Shown: piece by piece, positions 1 to 6,799 of the stretch
Layout: each line of letters starts with the position of its first letter
How positions within the stretch are numbered: position 1 is the first letter of the stretch
Assembly (NCBI RefSeq): GCF_019599145.1
Contig: NZ_CP080647.1
Span: 2,542,001-2,606,000, forward strand
Length of the DNA: 64,000 nt
Origin: Streptomyces akebiae
GTDB lineage: Bacteria > Actinomycetota > Actinomycetes > Streptomycetales > Streptomycetaceae
Direction of reading: 5' to 3'
The notes under the pieces: generated by a model
What the model was told of the DNA's origin: nothing
Seen by the model: the letters and a program-made list of their open reading frames with translations, nothing else
The model's database searches: none
Translations under genes and position numbers: made by a program

Positions 1-474
1 CGTTCACCTGATGAGGCTGCACACCCGCAACACCCCCGTGGAACAGTCGGCACGGAGACTCATCCGGCGCGCAGCAAAGGATGACGACAGTCCCCGGGGG
101 CTCAGGCCCACCCGGGAGCGCCACACTCTCATCGAACACACGCGCTAATCAAGGCGATTTGAGCCAACTGCGCACCGCGGCGTGGTTGACGGGCAATAGG
201 CCACAAGCAGTAGCCCCCATCTACGTGAGCGGGCAGCCTCGCGCGGGCATGACGGACGGTTACGGAATCCCGCTGGGGTGGTCCTGGCCGGAGCCAACTG
301 CCCACGACTCGCCGCTGCTCGCCCTGGCTCTGGACCTGCTGGACGACTTCCGCCCGGCAACGACTCGGGCAGGATCCACAACACCCGCGACACGCGCGCG
401 GACTACGGGGCCGGATCACGTACAAGGGCGAGAAAGTCCTCATCCAGGCCGCCCAGGGCTCGCGGAGCGCACCC
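1..474. other. No intact gene; possible decayed coding sequence
   Basis: No complete gene is recognised here. Between about 250 and 470 on the plus strand, pieces of protein-like sequence appear in different frames: one frame reads GYGIPLGWSWPEPTAHDS, another RIHNTRDTRADYGAG, and a third ITYKGEKVLIQAAQ just before position 475. This is the pattern expected of an old gene broken by frameshifts. The pieces match no family I can name, so this is inference only. Confidence 0.3.
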
Positions 475-813
475 ATGCCTGACAGAACGCCGTCAATCGA
501 CTCACACGTATGTCATGAACGCCGCACCAGCGCCATCAATGCCTTCTTCGACCTCGCGGCCGCCGACAATGAGGTGCTGTTGATGCGCCATCTGGTGAGG
601 CTGGTCCGGGAGCAGCATCAGGTCGTCGACGAACAGCTCGCTCACCTTTTCGACATCGACCGCGCCGAGGTGTGGCGACGCCTGGACGCCGAGTCAGGGG
701 GTACGAGGGACCTCCTCGACGTGGCCAACCGGGTGGCCGCCGTGGACGGTGACGTCAACGGACGCGAGAGAGCTGTCATCTCCGAGCTTCAAGGTCGCTG
801 CCATCGAGGCTGA
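475..813 (+). CDS. Hypothetical protein, possibly TerB-like
   Basis: A frame of 112 residues with a GGAG motif about 7 bases before the ATG. It is helical and acidic. The C-terminal stretch VAAVDGDVNGRERAVISEL has the spacing of the acidic calcium-binding-like loops in TerB-type tellurite-resistance domains (DG followed by an E). That resemblance is by eye. The N-terminal 20 residues are poor in coding character and the true start may be internal. It stands alone in decayed sequence and may itself be a remnant. Function unknown. Confidence 0.3.
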   Translation: MPDRTPSIDSHVCHERRTSAINAFFDLAAADNEVLLMRHLVRLVREQHQVVDEQLAHLFDIDRAEVWRRLDAESGGTRDLLDVANRVAAVDGDVNGRERAVISELQGRCHRG

Positions 814-1160
814 CATCGTCATACGCCTCCTCCCACAAGCGCGGCCACAGACAGGTGACCGTCGCAAGGTGGAGGGGTAGCGGACGCCGATGGCTTCGGC
901 GGCGACTACGCGGTGCCCCGCCCGCCCCGCCCGCACCCCCGAAGTCGGCGGGCGACACACACCGCTCAGTGCCCCGGCGAAATCCGCATGAACCGCGCCC
1001 AGCCAGACGACGGCGGCGAACAGCGCCCCCGCGAACCTCTACACGACTGCCGCCATGCGCTGTAGCCGCACCTCAACCCGGCGAGCCCCGTCCCGCCGAT
1101 GGTCCACGTCGGCCCCGCCCATACCGTCTCGCCAGTGCGGACCGGGCCGAACACCGTACG
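814..1160. other. Gap with no recognisable gene
   Basis: GC-rich sequence with no supported gene. Open frames on both strands are arginine- and proline-rich, as expected of non-coding frames in high-GC DNA. No clear hairpin or promoter was found. Confidence 0.5.
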
Positions 1161-1433
1161 TCAGTCGGTGGACTCACCGCTCCCAGGCGCACTGGCGGGC
1201 GGCTGCTGGGCAACGAACGTGCCTCGCTGGGGAAGGGTGATCACCCACCCTTCGGAGCGCAGTAGCGCAACGGCCTGCCGCGCGGTGTCCCTGGCGATGC
1301 CGTAGTCGGAGACCATCTTCGACTCAGACGGGATCGGGTCCTTCGGTCGGAGTTCGCCGGACTCGATCCTGCCGCGGATAACTCGCGCCACCTGTTTGTA
1401 GATGGGTGTCGGATCGAAGCGATCAATTTCCAT
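1161..1433 (-). CDS. Short GntR-family transcriptional regulator
   Basis: A DNA-binding regulator of about 90 residues, essentially one GntR winged helix-turn-helix. It begins MEIDRFDPTPIYKQVARVIR, then shows the GntR helix pattern GELRPKDPIPSESKMVSDYG and the recognition-helix segment ARDTARQAVALLRSEGW. It has no effector-binding domain, as is usual for these single-domain Streptomyces regulators. The ATG at 1433 is preferred because the family begins at this point; an upstream ATG at 1469 would add 12 non-conserved residues. It is divergent from the small-protein cassette starting near 1598 and probably represses it and itself. Three TAGAC repeats lie in the intergenic region. Confidence 0.88.
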   Translation of the reverse strand: MEIDRFDPTPIYKQVARVIRGRIESGELRPKDPIPSESKMVSDYGIARDTARQAVALLRSEGWVITLPQRGTFVAQQPPASAPGSGESTD

Positions 1434-1482
1434 GACCTGGACGTTAGATATGTTCCATACGCTGCGCATATTGGCAACGTTG

Positions 1483-1508
1483 TAGACGTCCTAGACGAGG
1501 TAGACAAG
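1483..1508. promoter_or_regulatory. TAGAC direct repeats, likely GntR operator
   Basis: TAGAC occurs at 1483, 1492 and 1501, exactly 9 bases apart, in the divergent region between the GntR gene and the cassette at 1598. The position and regular spacing suggest the operator of the adjacent regulator. Binding is inferred. Confidence 0.45.
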
Positions 1509-1597
1509 TTGCCGGTACGGTCCTCATGACGCAAGGACCCCCGCGACGCGGCGAACGTCCGGGGGCATGGCCACCAGCCTCCAAGGAGCTGATGACA

Positions 1598-1948
1598 GTG
1601 AGCATTATCCACACCCTCACGCTGTGGATCCTGGGCGTGCTCGCGCCCGGTACCGGCAGGCGCCGGGCGGACACACGCCCCGCCGGGCGGACCCTCGCGC
1701 GTACGCCGGAGGCGCCCCGTGCGACGGTGCCGTGGCCTCCCCTGCGGCGGTCGCCGTACGGCGTCGAAGAGCCGCTGCCCGGCGAGGCGACGGCCGTGGT
1801 CCGACCGTACGTCGTTCTCGCTGAGCGGGAGCGCGAGCGGTCGGGTGAGCGGGCGCTGCAGCGGCAGCGCCGTATCGCCATGGTCCTGGCCGCCGACTTC
1901 GGCATCGACCTCGACCGGCATGTGGTCGGCGCCGAGGCGGTGGCCTGA
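1598..1948 (+). CDS. Conserved actinobacterial small protein
   Basis: A protein of about 116 residues. It opens with a short hydrophobic segment (IIHTLTLWILGVL) that could be a membrane anchor, followed by an Arg/Pro-rich linker, the motif RSPYGVEEPLPGEATAVVRPY, and a helical tail RRIAMVLAADFGIDLDRHVVG. Proteins of this layout commonly lie beside short GntR regulators in Streptomyces; their function is unknown. The GTG at 1598 sits 9 bases after AAGGAG and is preferred. An ATG at 1592 is only 3 bases from it, and an ATG at 1526 is also possible. The stop overlaps the next start as TGATG, so translation is probably coupled. Confidence 0.65.
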   Translation: MSIIHTLTLWILGVLAPGTGRRRADTRPAGRTLARTPEAPRATVPWPPLRRSPYGVEEPLPGEATAVVRPYVVLAERERERSGERALQRQRRIAMVLAADFGIDLDRHVVGAEAVA

Positions 1949-2199
1949 TGGAGACGGATGAGCGGAGTGAGCCGAGCGAGCGCCCCGAGTCCGTCCCGGG
2001 TGGGACGCGTGCGCCGGTGCGTATGTGTGTGCGCTGCTGTGCGATCACCGATACGCCCGTCGTCGTCTCCGAGGTGCACCAGGGCACCGGTCCCGGCTTC
2101 ACGGTGTACGCGTGCCGGGACTGCGCCCCGCACTTCCCGCGCGTGCCGGATGTGCTGTCGCTGCCGCCGACGTCCCGCCCCAGCGGCGGCGAGCGGTGA
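1948..2199 (+). CDS. Small zinc-ribbon-like protein
   Basis: An 83-residue protein whose ATG overlaps the previous stop (TGATG). The centre carries two cysteine pairs, CVRCC near residue 27 and CRDC near residue 56, about 28 residues apart, suggesting a zinc ribbon. Between them lies a beta-rich stretch (VVVSEVHQGTGPGFTVYA). The N-terminus is acidic and probably disordered. It is the second gene of the GntR-controlled cassette. Partners and function are unknown; nucleic-acid or protein binding would be usual for such a fold. Confidence 0.65.
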   Translation: METDERSEPSERPESVPGGTRAPVRMCVRCCAITDTPVVVSEVHQGTGPGFTVYACRDCAPHFPRVPDVLSLPPTSRPSGGER

Positions 2200-2206
2200 G
2201 CGCGCG

Positions 2207-2347
2207 GTGAGGGCGCCGGCCCTCGACCGCGCCCCGGTGCACGAGGTACGCCGCCGGACCCGCGACGCGCCCCGGCCCGGCTCGGCCGGCTTCCCGCCGA
2301 TCCGGCACTGCCTGTGCCCCTCCCACACGTCGGGCGGTGAGCGATGA
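2207..2347 (+). CDS. Very small protein with CxC/His C-terminus
   Basis: A possible 46-residue protein starting at GTG 2207, 7 bases after the previous stop. Its TGA overlaps the ATG of the next gene (ATGA at 2344-2347), the same coupling used elsewhere in this cassette and the main reason to believe it is translated. The C-terminus RHCLCPSHTSGGER has two Cys and two His, again suggesting metal binding. Arg/Pro-rich composition lowers confidence. Confidence 0.45.
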   Translation: MRAPALDRAPVHEVRRRTRDAPRPGSAGFPPIRHCLCPSHTSGGER

Positions 2348-2547
2348 TCGCCGGAACCCGCCCCGAACCGGGCAAGTCCCGCCTGACCATCAGCACCTAC
2401 CACCTCGACGGCGACGGGCGCCGGGTCGGCGCGGCGGAGCCGACCGCGTACGCCCCGGGCACGGCCGCCCTCCCGCCGGTGTCCCTCGCATGGCCCCCGT
2501 GCCGCTGCCCACGCTGCCGGACCGGCCACGGTCCACGCGGCCTGTAG
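2344..2547 (+). CDS. Small protein with CxCPxC C-terminus
   Basis: A 67-residue protein overlapping the preceding frame by four bases. The N-terminus SRLTISTYHLDGDGRRVG looks like a short beta-hairpin and the C-terminus PPCRCPRCRTGHGPRG carries three clustered cysteines and a histidine, suggesting metal binding. It closes the GntR-controlled cassette and is followed within 30 bases by a strong hairpin terminator. Function unknown. Confidence 0.6.
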   Translation: MIAGTRPEPGKSRLTISTYHLDGDGRRVGAAEPTAYAPGTAALPPVSLAWPPCRCPRCRTGHGPRGL

Positions 2548-2574
2548 CGCCTAGCGCCCCCTGCGGACGGCCCG

Positions 2575-2609
2575 CCGGGGGCCCGTGGACAGCGTCCACG
2601 GGCCCCCGG
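2575..2609. terminator. Strong bidirectional hairpin
   Basis: A perfect 16-bp stem (CCGGGGGCCCGTGGAC and its complement) with loop AGC. It sits between the plus-strand cassette and the converging regulator remnant, and can serve both strands. Confidence 0.85.
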
Positions 2610-2610
2610 G

Positions 2611-2990
2611 TCAGCTCAGGGCTTCGATGGCCTGCACGATCAGGGCCCGCGCATCAGCCCCGTACACGGCCAGTTCTGTGAGCCGAGCGAACGCCCGCAG
2701 GTACATGTCCAGTTCCCCCGGCGCCGTGACGGTCACCTTCGCGGCGAGCAACTCCACATGGATCCGCGAGTCGTCGAAGACCGTGAACTGCTCCAGCGGC
2801 CACATGACCGCCTCCCACGCGGTCGCAGCCAGGCTGATGCCGAGCGACATGGACGGCAGGGACATCGCGGCGAGCAGGTTGCCATCACGCCCTGATCGCC
2901 GATCCGGTGATGGAGGACGTTCTCCTCGACCAGGGTCGCGAACCGGTGGTCTCCCTCGTGGATGACGCGCGCGCGACGCATGTCAGCTGC
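2611..2990 (-). pseudogene. Remnant of DUF5753 (XRE-type) regulator
   Basis: This is the C-terminal half of a Streptomyces DUF5753 regulator in two frames. The upstream part (around 2990-2885) reads MRRARVIHEGDHRFATLVEE followed by NVLHHRIGDQGVMA, the usual core of the domain. The sequence then continues in another frame as NLLAAMSLPSMSLGI and ends FARLTELAVYGADARALI, the typical family C-terminus. The frame changes near 2880. No helix-turn-helix N-terminal domain is recognisable upstream, so the gene is both frameshifted and truncated. Such regulators usually sit beside an anti-sigma-like ATP-binding protein, and a remnant of one lies at 3196-3429. Confidence 0.7.
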
Positions 2991-3195
2991 CGGCCACGCT
3001 CCCCAACTCACCGCCTCCCCGCTCACCTTCACGCAGCTGTTCCCCTCCTTACGGCGCGGCGCTCGGCTCGCCCGCTGCTCACCATGAGCCAACTCCAGTC
3101 CTGGGACGCCCGCAGAACCTCACGGAGCGTCCTGAAATCGTCGGTGCGGAGCTTGCGCGAACGCCGTACTCCCCGGGCGCCTGCCCGGTCACAGC

Positions 3196-3429
3196 TTTCG
3201 GTTGACTCTCTTGTTCGACGCTTCAACCGGTCGCCTTCGCGTCGATGTCACCGACGCACGTGGAGACAGATGGCCGTTGGTTCGCCCCACGAGCGCCGTA
3301 CCTGGCGCAGCGCTTCACGACGACGGACACGGCCTCTCGCTCGTCGCCGCGCCCGTCGACCACCAGGAGACACTCCCCTGTCCGCCCAGCGGCCAGACCG
3401 TGCGGACCGAGCTGGCCTGTCCCGCCTGA
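3196..3429 (+). pseudogene. Remnant of anti-sigma-type ATP-binding protein
   Basis: About 75 residues resembling the C-terminal half of a Streptomyces HATPase_c (RsbW-like) protein. The segment LLFDASTGRLRVDVTDARGD matches the strand before the Mg-binding D-x-G region, and GHGLSLVAAPVDHQ matches the G-x-GL ATP-lid box (usually G-x-GL-x-LV-x-A). The N-terminal N-box helix is not found upstream in this frame. With the adjacent DUF5753 remnant it looks like a decayed divergent regulator/ATPase pair, an arrangement common in Streptomyces. Confidence 0.5.
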
Positions 3430-3685
3430 AGGGCCACCCCGCGACAACCAGCCACCCCACCCGATCACGCATTGACCTCGCCGCCGCGCCACATCCGGGC
3501 TCGATCAGATTCCGGAACGCCGCGGCGTCGAATGCGCGTGGAGATGGAGGTTCGGGCGAGCATGGCAGCAGGGCCAACTGTCACACCTGAGGCCGTACTG
3601 CAAAGAAGCGCAAAATCGGCAGATTCACCCGGATTGCCCGTCCACCGGATTTCGTGATCCTCCGACTCACTATCCGTGCCCCTCG

Positions 3686-3691
3686 TATGCT
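3686..3691 (+). promoter_or_regulatory. Possible -10 box of a leaderless transcript
   Basis: TATGCT fits the actinobacterial TAnnnT -10 consensus and ends 6 bases before the ATG at 3698. No Shine-Dalgarno sequence is visible there, so the transcript may start at or next to the ATG. No good -35 is seen. Confidence 0.4.
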
Positions 3692-3697
3692 CCACTC

Positions 3698-3982
3698 ATG
3701 ATCAAGCTGATGTACCGCGGAGGGGCCGCCAACCTGCAACTCCTGGCCGAAGAGATCCGGGAAGCCCCAGAACTGAGCCGGCAATGCACGGTCGAAATCA
3801 CGTACCAAGAGACGCAGAGCGATTCACTGCACCACGGGCAGTTGGCGGACATTGCCATCTCGGTAGCGGCAGGAGTTGCCACCAATGGCCTGTATGAAGC
3901 GATCCGGGCTCTCATTGACCGAGCGCGTGACCGTGGCTCTGTAGAACCCGTCGATCCACTCGAACGCGAGGGCGGCGAGTAG
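3698..3982 (+). CDS. Small protein resembling effector-associated components
   Basis: A 94-residue protein of unknown function. It has a short N-terminal strand (MIKLMYRGG), a helix, a second strand region (CTVEITYQE), then a long weakly hydrophobic helix, LADIAISVAAGVATNGLYEA. The order resembles the effector-associated constant component (EACC1) family of actinobacterial conflict systems, small proteins encoded next to an effector gene; this is by layout only, not a proven match. The start lacks a ribosome site and may be leaderless. It lies 24 bases before the 487-residue HExxH gene and is probably co-transcribed. Base composition is visibly less GC-rich than the flanks, suggesting transfer. 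Confidence 0.6.
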   Translation: MIKLMYRGGAANLQLLAEEIREAPELSRQCTVEITYQETQSDSLHHGQLADIAISVAAGVATNGLYEAIRALIDRARDRGSVEPVDPLEREGGE

Positions 3983-4006
3983 CCGTAGCAGAGAACAGGA
4001 TTCCCA

Positions 4007-5470
4007 ATGAGCTCTCCGGTCCTGCACAGCACAACTGGCGCTCAACTCAATCTGAGAAGCCAGCTCTTATTCCACGACAATATGCGCGACAAGCCCAACG
4101 ACCTGGTCACGTCGCTCATGTCATGGAACTTGGTCCACGCGCACGAGACGAGCCACTGGGTCCGATTTCACGGCTCTACCATCGGCGTGCTTCTCACGTT
4201 TCTACGCGCTACCCGTGACACCCTGGCCGACTATTCGATCCGCAACCTCGACAGTAACGACCGAGCCGCTTTCGAGAAGCACCGCAACGATGGCATTCCC
4301 CTATTCGCCTGGAATACTAAGGCCAGCGCCTATTCACTCGGACGTGAAATAGCGAACAACTGCCTCACCTGGCTTTCCCTGCACCGCGCCTACACGATCC
4401 TCCTGGGCTTCGAGCCTCTCAACTGGTCGAACATTGACCAGGAAGCCATGCAGGACTCACTGACCTTGGCTCTCCATACCACCTGGAGCCAATGGACTGG
4501 AAGGGGAATGTTGCCTCTGGAAAGTGAGGACTACGCCCGCGTGCACAGTTTCGGACCCCTCCTTGGAGGCGACGAGCCGATCACAACGCGACTCCTCTTT
4601 GAATGCGCGGGCCTACTGGACGAGGGCTATCTCTTCCGCGGGCCTCATCCAGGAATCATGGATCGAGGACTCCAGAGAATGTGGGACATAAACCGGAGAG
4701 GAGAATACGGGAAACCTTACCGCCTCGCAGAATCCATGGCAGGCCGGAGCCTCTCTCATTCTGAAGTCCTGACCCTTATCGACTTCGCCTTGAACCCTCC
4801 ACTGCCTGGCCTACAAAAGGGCGTAAGCACTATTGACTGGCGCGAACTCTACCCGCCATATCGATTCCTCTTTGCCGCAGCAGAAATGGCAGAGCGACGC
4901 ACCTACAAGCATTCAGAGGCAGTCAATGCACGGCCCACAATTGACCACGTCAGCAATTTCTACAGCACGGTCACTCGAGAGACTGATATCCGCGTGGGGT
5001 CGATCGATTGCCAACTGACAGAGGACTCAGATCTGCGTGACATCGCGGACCCCAGACGCTCCTTTGCGCGAAGGATGATGGGCGTCCCACTTCTCTCAGC
5101 CGATCGACTTCACGGAGAGCGGCGCGCGGATGTCAGATCAATATCTCACTTCGGCTCCATGTTGATCGACATGGACGGATATCGCCTGCTGGACCCAGAA
5201 GCTCCGGACTACCCATGGTGGTTCTTCCCTCCCCTGAAAGTCATCAACGACGGAGTATACGGCTGGCCTGCCAAGCGCCTTTCTCTCGACGAAGCCTCTG
5301 ACCTACTCATCGGTTCCGCCATCTCATCGGCATACGACGACGTCGTGCACGGCGTCGGCCCTCTCGGCCGCGATCACCTACCGGCGGCCCCATTTCGTGA
5401 CCCAGATGAAACCGCAGCGCTGAACGACATGGCCCGCTATCACCTAGGAGTGAATATCGGATGGACGTAA
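4007..5470 (+). CDS. Hypothetical protein with HExxH motif
   Basis: A 487-residue protein with no family I recognise. Near the N-terminus it has LVHAHETSHW, an HExxH motif (HETSH, residues 46-50) as in zinc metallopeptidases. The preceding helix is consistent, but I cannot identify the third zinc ligand. The rest looks globular and helical, with aromatic-rich stretches such as YPWWFFPPLKV near residue 405; there is no signal peptide. An AGGA motif precedes the ATG. Together with the 94-residue gene just upstream it forms a two-gene unit that may pair a sensor/adaptor with a protease-like effector. That pairing is inference. The DNA is less GC-rich, with codons such as AAT, ATA and TAT that are rare in Streptomyces, which points to horizontal acquisition. 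Confidence 0.75.
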   Translation: MSSPVLHSTTGAQLNLRSQLLFHDNMRDKPNDLVTSLMSWNLVHAHETSHWVRFHGSTIGVLLTFLRATRDTLADYSIRNLDSNDRAAFEKHRNDGIPLFAWNTKASAYSLGREIANNCLTWLSLHRAYTILLGFEPLNWSNIDQEAMQDSLTLALHTTWSQWTGRGMLPLESEDYARVHSFGPLLGGDEPITTRLLFECAGLLDEGYLFRGPHPGIMDRGLQRMWDINRRGEYGKPYRLAESMAGRSLSHSEVLTLIDFALNPPLPGLQKGVSTIDWRELYPPYRFLFAAAEMAERRTYKHSEAVNARPTIDHVSNFYSTVTRETDIRVGSIDCQLTEDSDLRDIADPRRSFARRMMGVPLLSADRLHGERRADVRSISHFGSMLIDMDGYRLLDPEAPDYPWWFFPPLKVINDGVYGWPAKRLSLDEASDLLIGSAISSAYDDVVHGVGPLGRDHLPAAPFRDPDETAALNDMARYHLGVNIGWT

Positions 5471-5552
5471 GTCGAACGAACTCCGCCCGGGACATCACCC
5501 GCGACTCCTACCCCATATCGGGATAGGGGGTCCGTCACGACCCTGAGTCCTG

Positions 5553-6206
5553 TCAGGCGTGGTCGTCGTGGATCCGCGCCCCCAGGTCCTCCGCCCACTC
5601 CAGCGCCCACATCTTGAGTTCTTCGATCTGCTGGGCGGTGAGCCCGTATGCGGCGTAGTCCTCGTCCTCGTACCAGTCCGCACCGGTGAGCCGGCCATAG
5701 AGGTCCTCAAGGCTGAACTCGTGGTCACGGCGGCGGCCGAGAGATTCGAGGTCGGCGGTGGACCGGTGGCGGGAGGCCGCCTGGACGTCGATGAGGTCGC
5801 GGACGGTACCGCGGTCGGCGAGGGCCCTGGCCTTGGTACCGATCACGTCGTCGAGGAGGAGGACGGGACCGTAGGGGGTCTGGGCGGGTGGGGTCCAGAA
5901 CGCCTCTTTGAGGATGTCGACCTCGCACTCCTCGCCAGTGTCCGGGTCGGTGACGAGGAACCGTCCACTGAGCGGGTCGGTCTGGACATGCGTGGTCCGC
6001 CATCCGCGCGCTACGAGACCTGCTGTGAGGAGGCGACGATCTCGTCCATCGGGGCGGGGTTCTCGGTGGCGACGTCGAGATCGCGGCTGAAGCGTTCGAC
6101 CAGGCCGTGGGCCTGCACGGCGTATCCACCGGTGAGGAGCAGAGGGTAGGGAGCCGAGGTCGAGGATGTCGGAGAGGAAACGCTCGTGGAGCGGCGTGAG
6201 CTTCAC
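5553..6206 (-). pseudogene. AbiEii-type nucleotidyltransferase, double frameshift
   Basis: A gene of the AbiEii/AbiGii toxin family (nucleotidyltransferase fold). A 217-residue frame is open from GTG 6206 to 5553, but residues about 20-60 make no sense in it. Read one frame over, that stretch gives PYPLLLTGGYAVQAHGLVER and RFSRDLDVATENPAPMDEIV, exactly the family's catalytic region (GG followed by D-x-D). A shift near 6146 (GGCTCCCTACCC) leaves the family frame and a second near 6029 (GCCTCCTCACAG) restores it, so the rest (TAGLVARGWRTTHVQTDPLS onward) is normal. As written, the encoded protein lacks its active site. Either the gene is inactivated or two C-rich runs carry sequence errors. The start overlaps the stop of the upstream partner gene (GTGA). 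Confidence 0.8.
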
Positions 6207-6568
6207 GCGGCGGTCGCGTCAGCCGGAGCGGTGCGGGGGAGCTCCGGGAAGGCATCTTCCCAGACCTCGCGGATGTAGGGGCTGACCAAGCGACGTAGCA
6301 CGGGCCACTGCTCGGTGAGCAGCCTGTGGTGCAGGAAAGCCGCCAGGTCCTCGCGCAGGCCCTCGGCGAGGACGGTCCGGTAGAGCGTCATGCGGGACTT
6401 CGGGCGGTCCAGGCTGTAGCTCGTCCGCCCTGACCAGGCGATGTGAAGCGGCAGGTCGACGGTGCCCTCGACGGGGCCGGCCAGCTCCTGCAGGCGCTCG
6501 GGCAGCCGGCTGCGGTAGCGGTCCCTCAGCACCTGGGCGCGGGGGCGGTGGTCGTCGCATCCATGCAT
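6203..6568 (-). CDS. Partner protein of AbiEii-type gene
   Basis: A 121-residue protein encoded directly upstream of, and overlapping by four bases, the AbiEii-type gene. Similar small proteins, with a conserved core like AWSGRTSYSLDRPKSRMTLY and an ending like YIREVWEDAFPEL, precede actinobacterial AbiEii homologues. This one is not recognisably the winged-helix AbiEi antitoxin of lactococcal systems. An AGGAG motif lies about 10 bases before the ATG. By position it could be the antitoxin or a regulator. That role is inferred, and its own reading frame looks intact. Confidence 0.7.
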   Translation of the reverse strand: MHGCDDHRPRAQVLRDRYRSRLPERLQELAGPVEGTVDLPLHIAWSGRTSYSLDRPKSRMTLYRTVLAEGLREDLAAFLHHRLLTEQWPVLRRLVSPYIREVWEDAFPELPRTAPADATAA

Positions 6569-6799
6569 CCAGTATCGCTCCTAGGTGCTTTGACCGGGAA
6601 GCTTCGCCAGGCCGCTCGGGAGTGGGCACTGCTTGGCTGCACAGTGGCCTCGGCGCCGGTGCCCGCCTGGTGACCGTGGAGCGTGACGGGGAGCTGGCCC
6701 GTCGAGCGGCCGGTGTCAGGGCAGCGGCGCGCTGCGCTCCACGGCCAAGGAGCGCCTGCCGCCGACTCGACAAACCCACTCGGGCTGAGAGAAAGGTAC
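6569..6799. other. Gap with no recognisable gene
   Basis: About 230 bases between the AbiEii-type operon and the coiled-coil gene. No gene, clear terminator or promoter is seen. It may hold the promoter of the minus-strand AbiEii pair, whose start is at 6568. Confidence 0.4.

Noticed and set aside
3029..3226. A 65-codon minus-strand frame between the two relic genes
   Set aside because: No conserved motif and no link in frame to the DUF5753 remnant; treated as chance.
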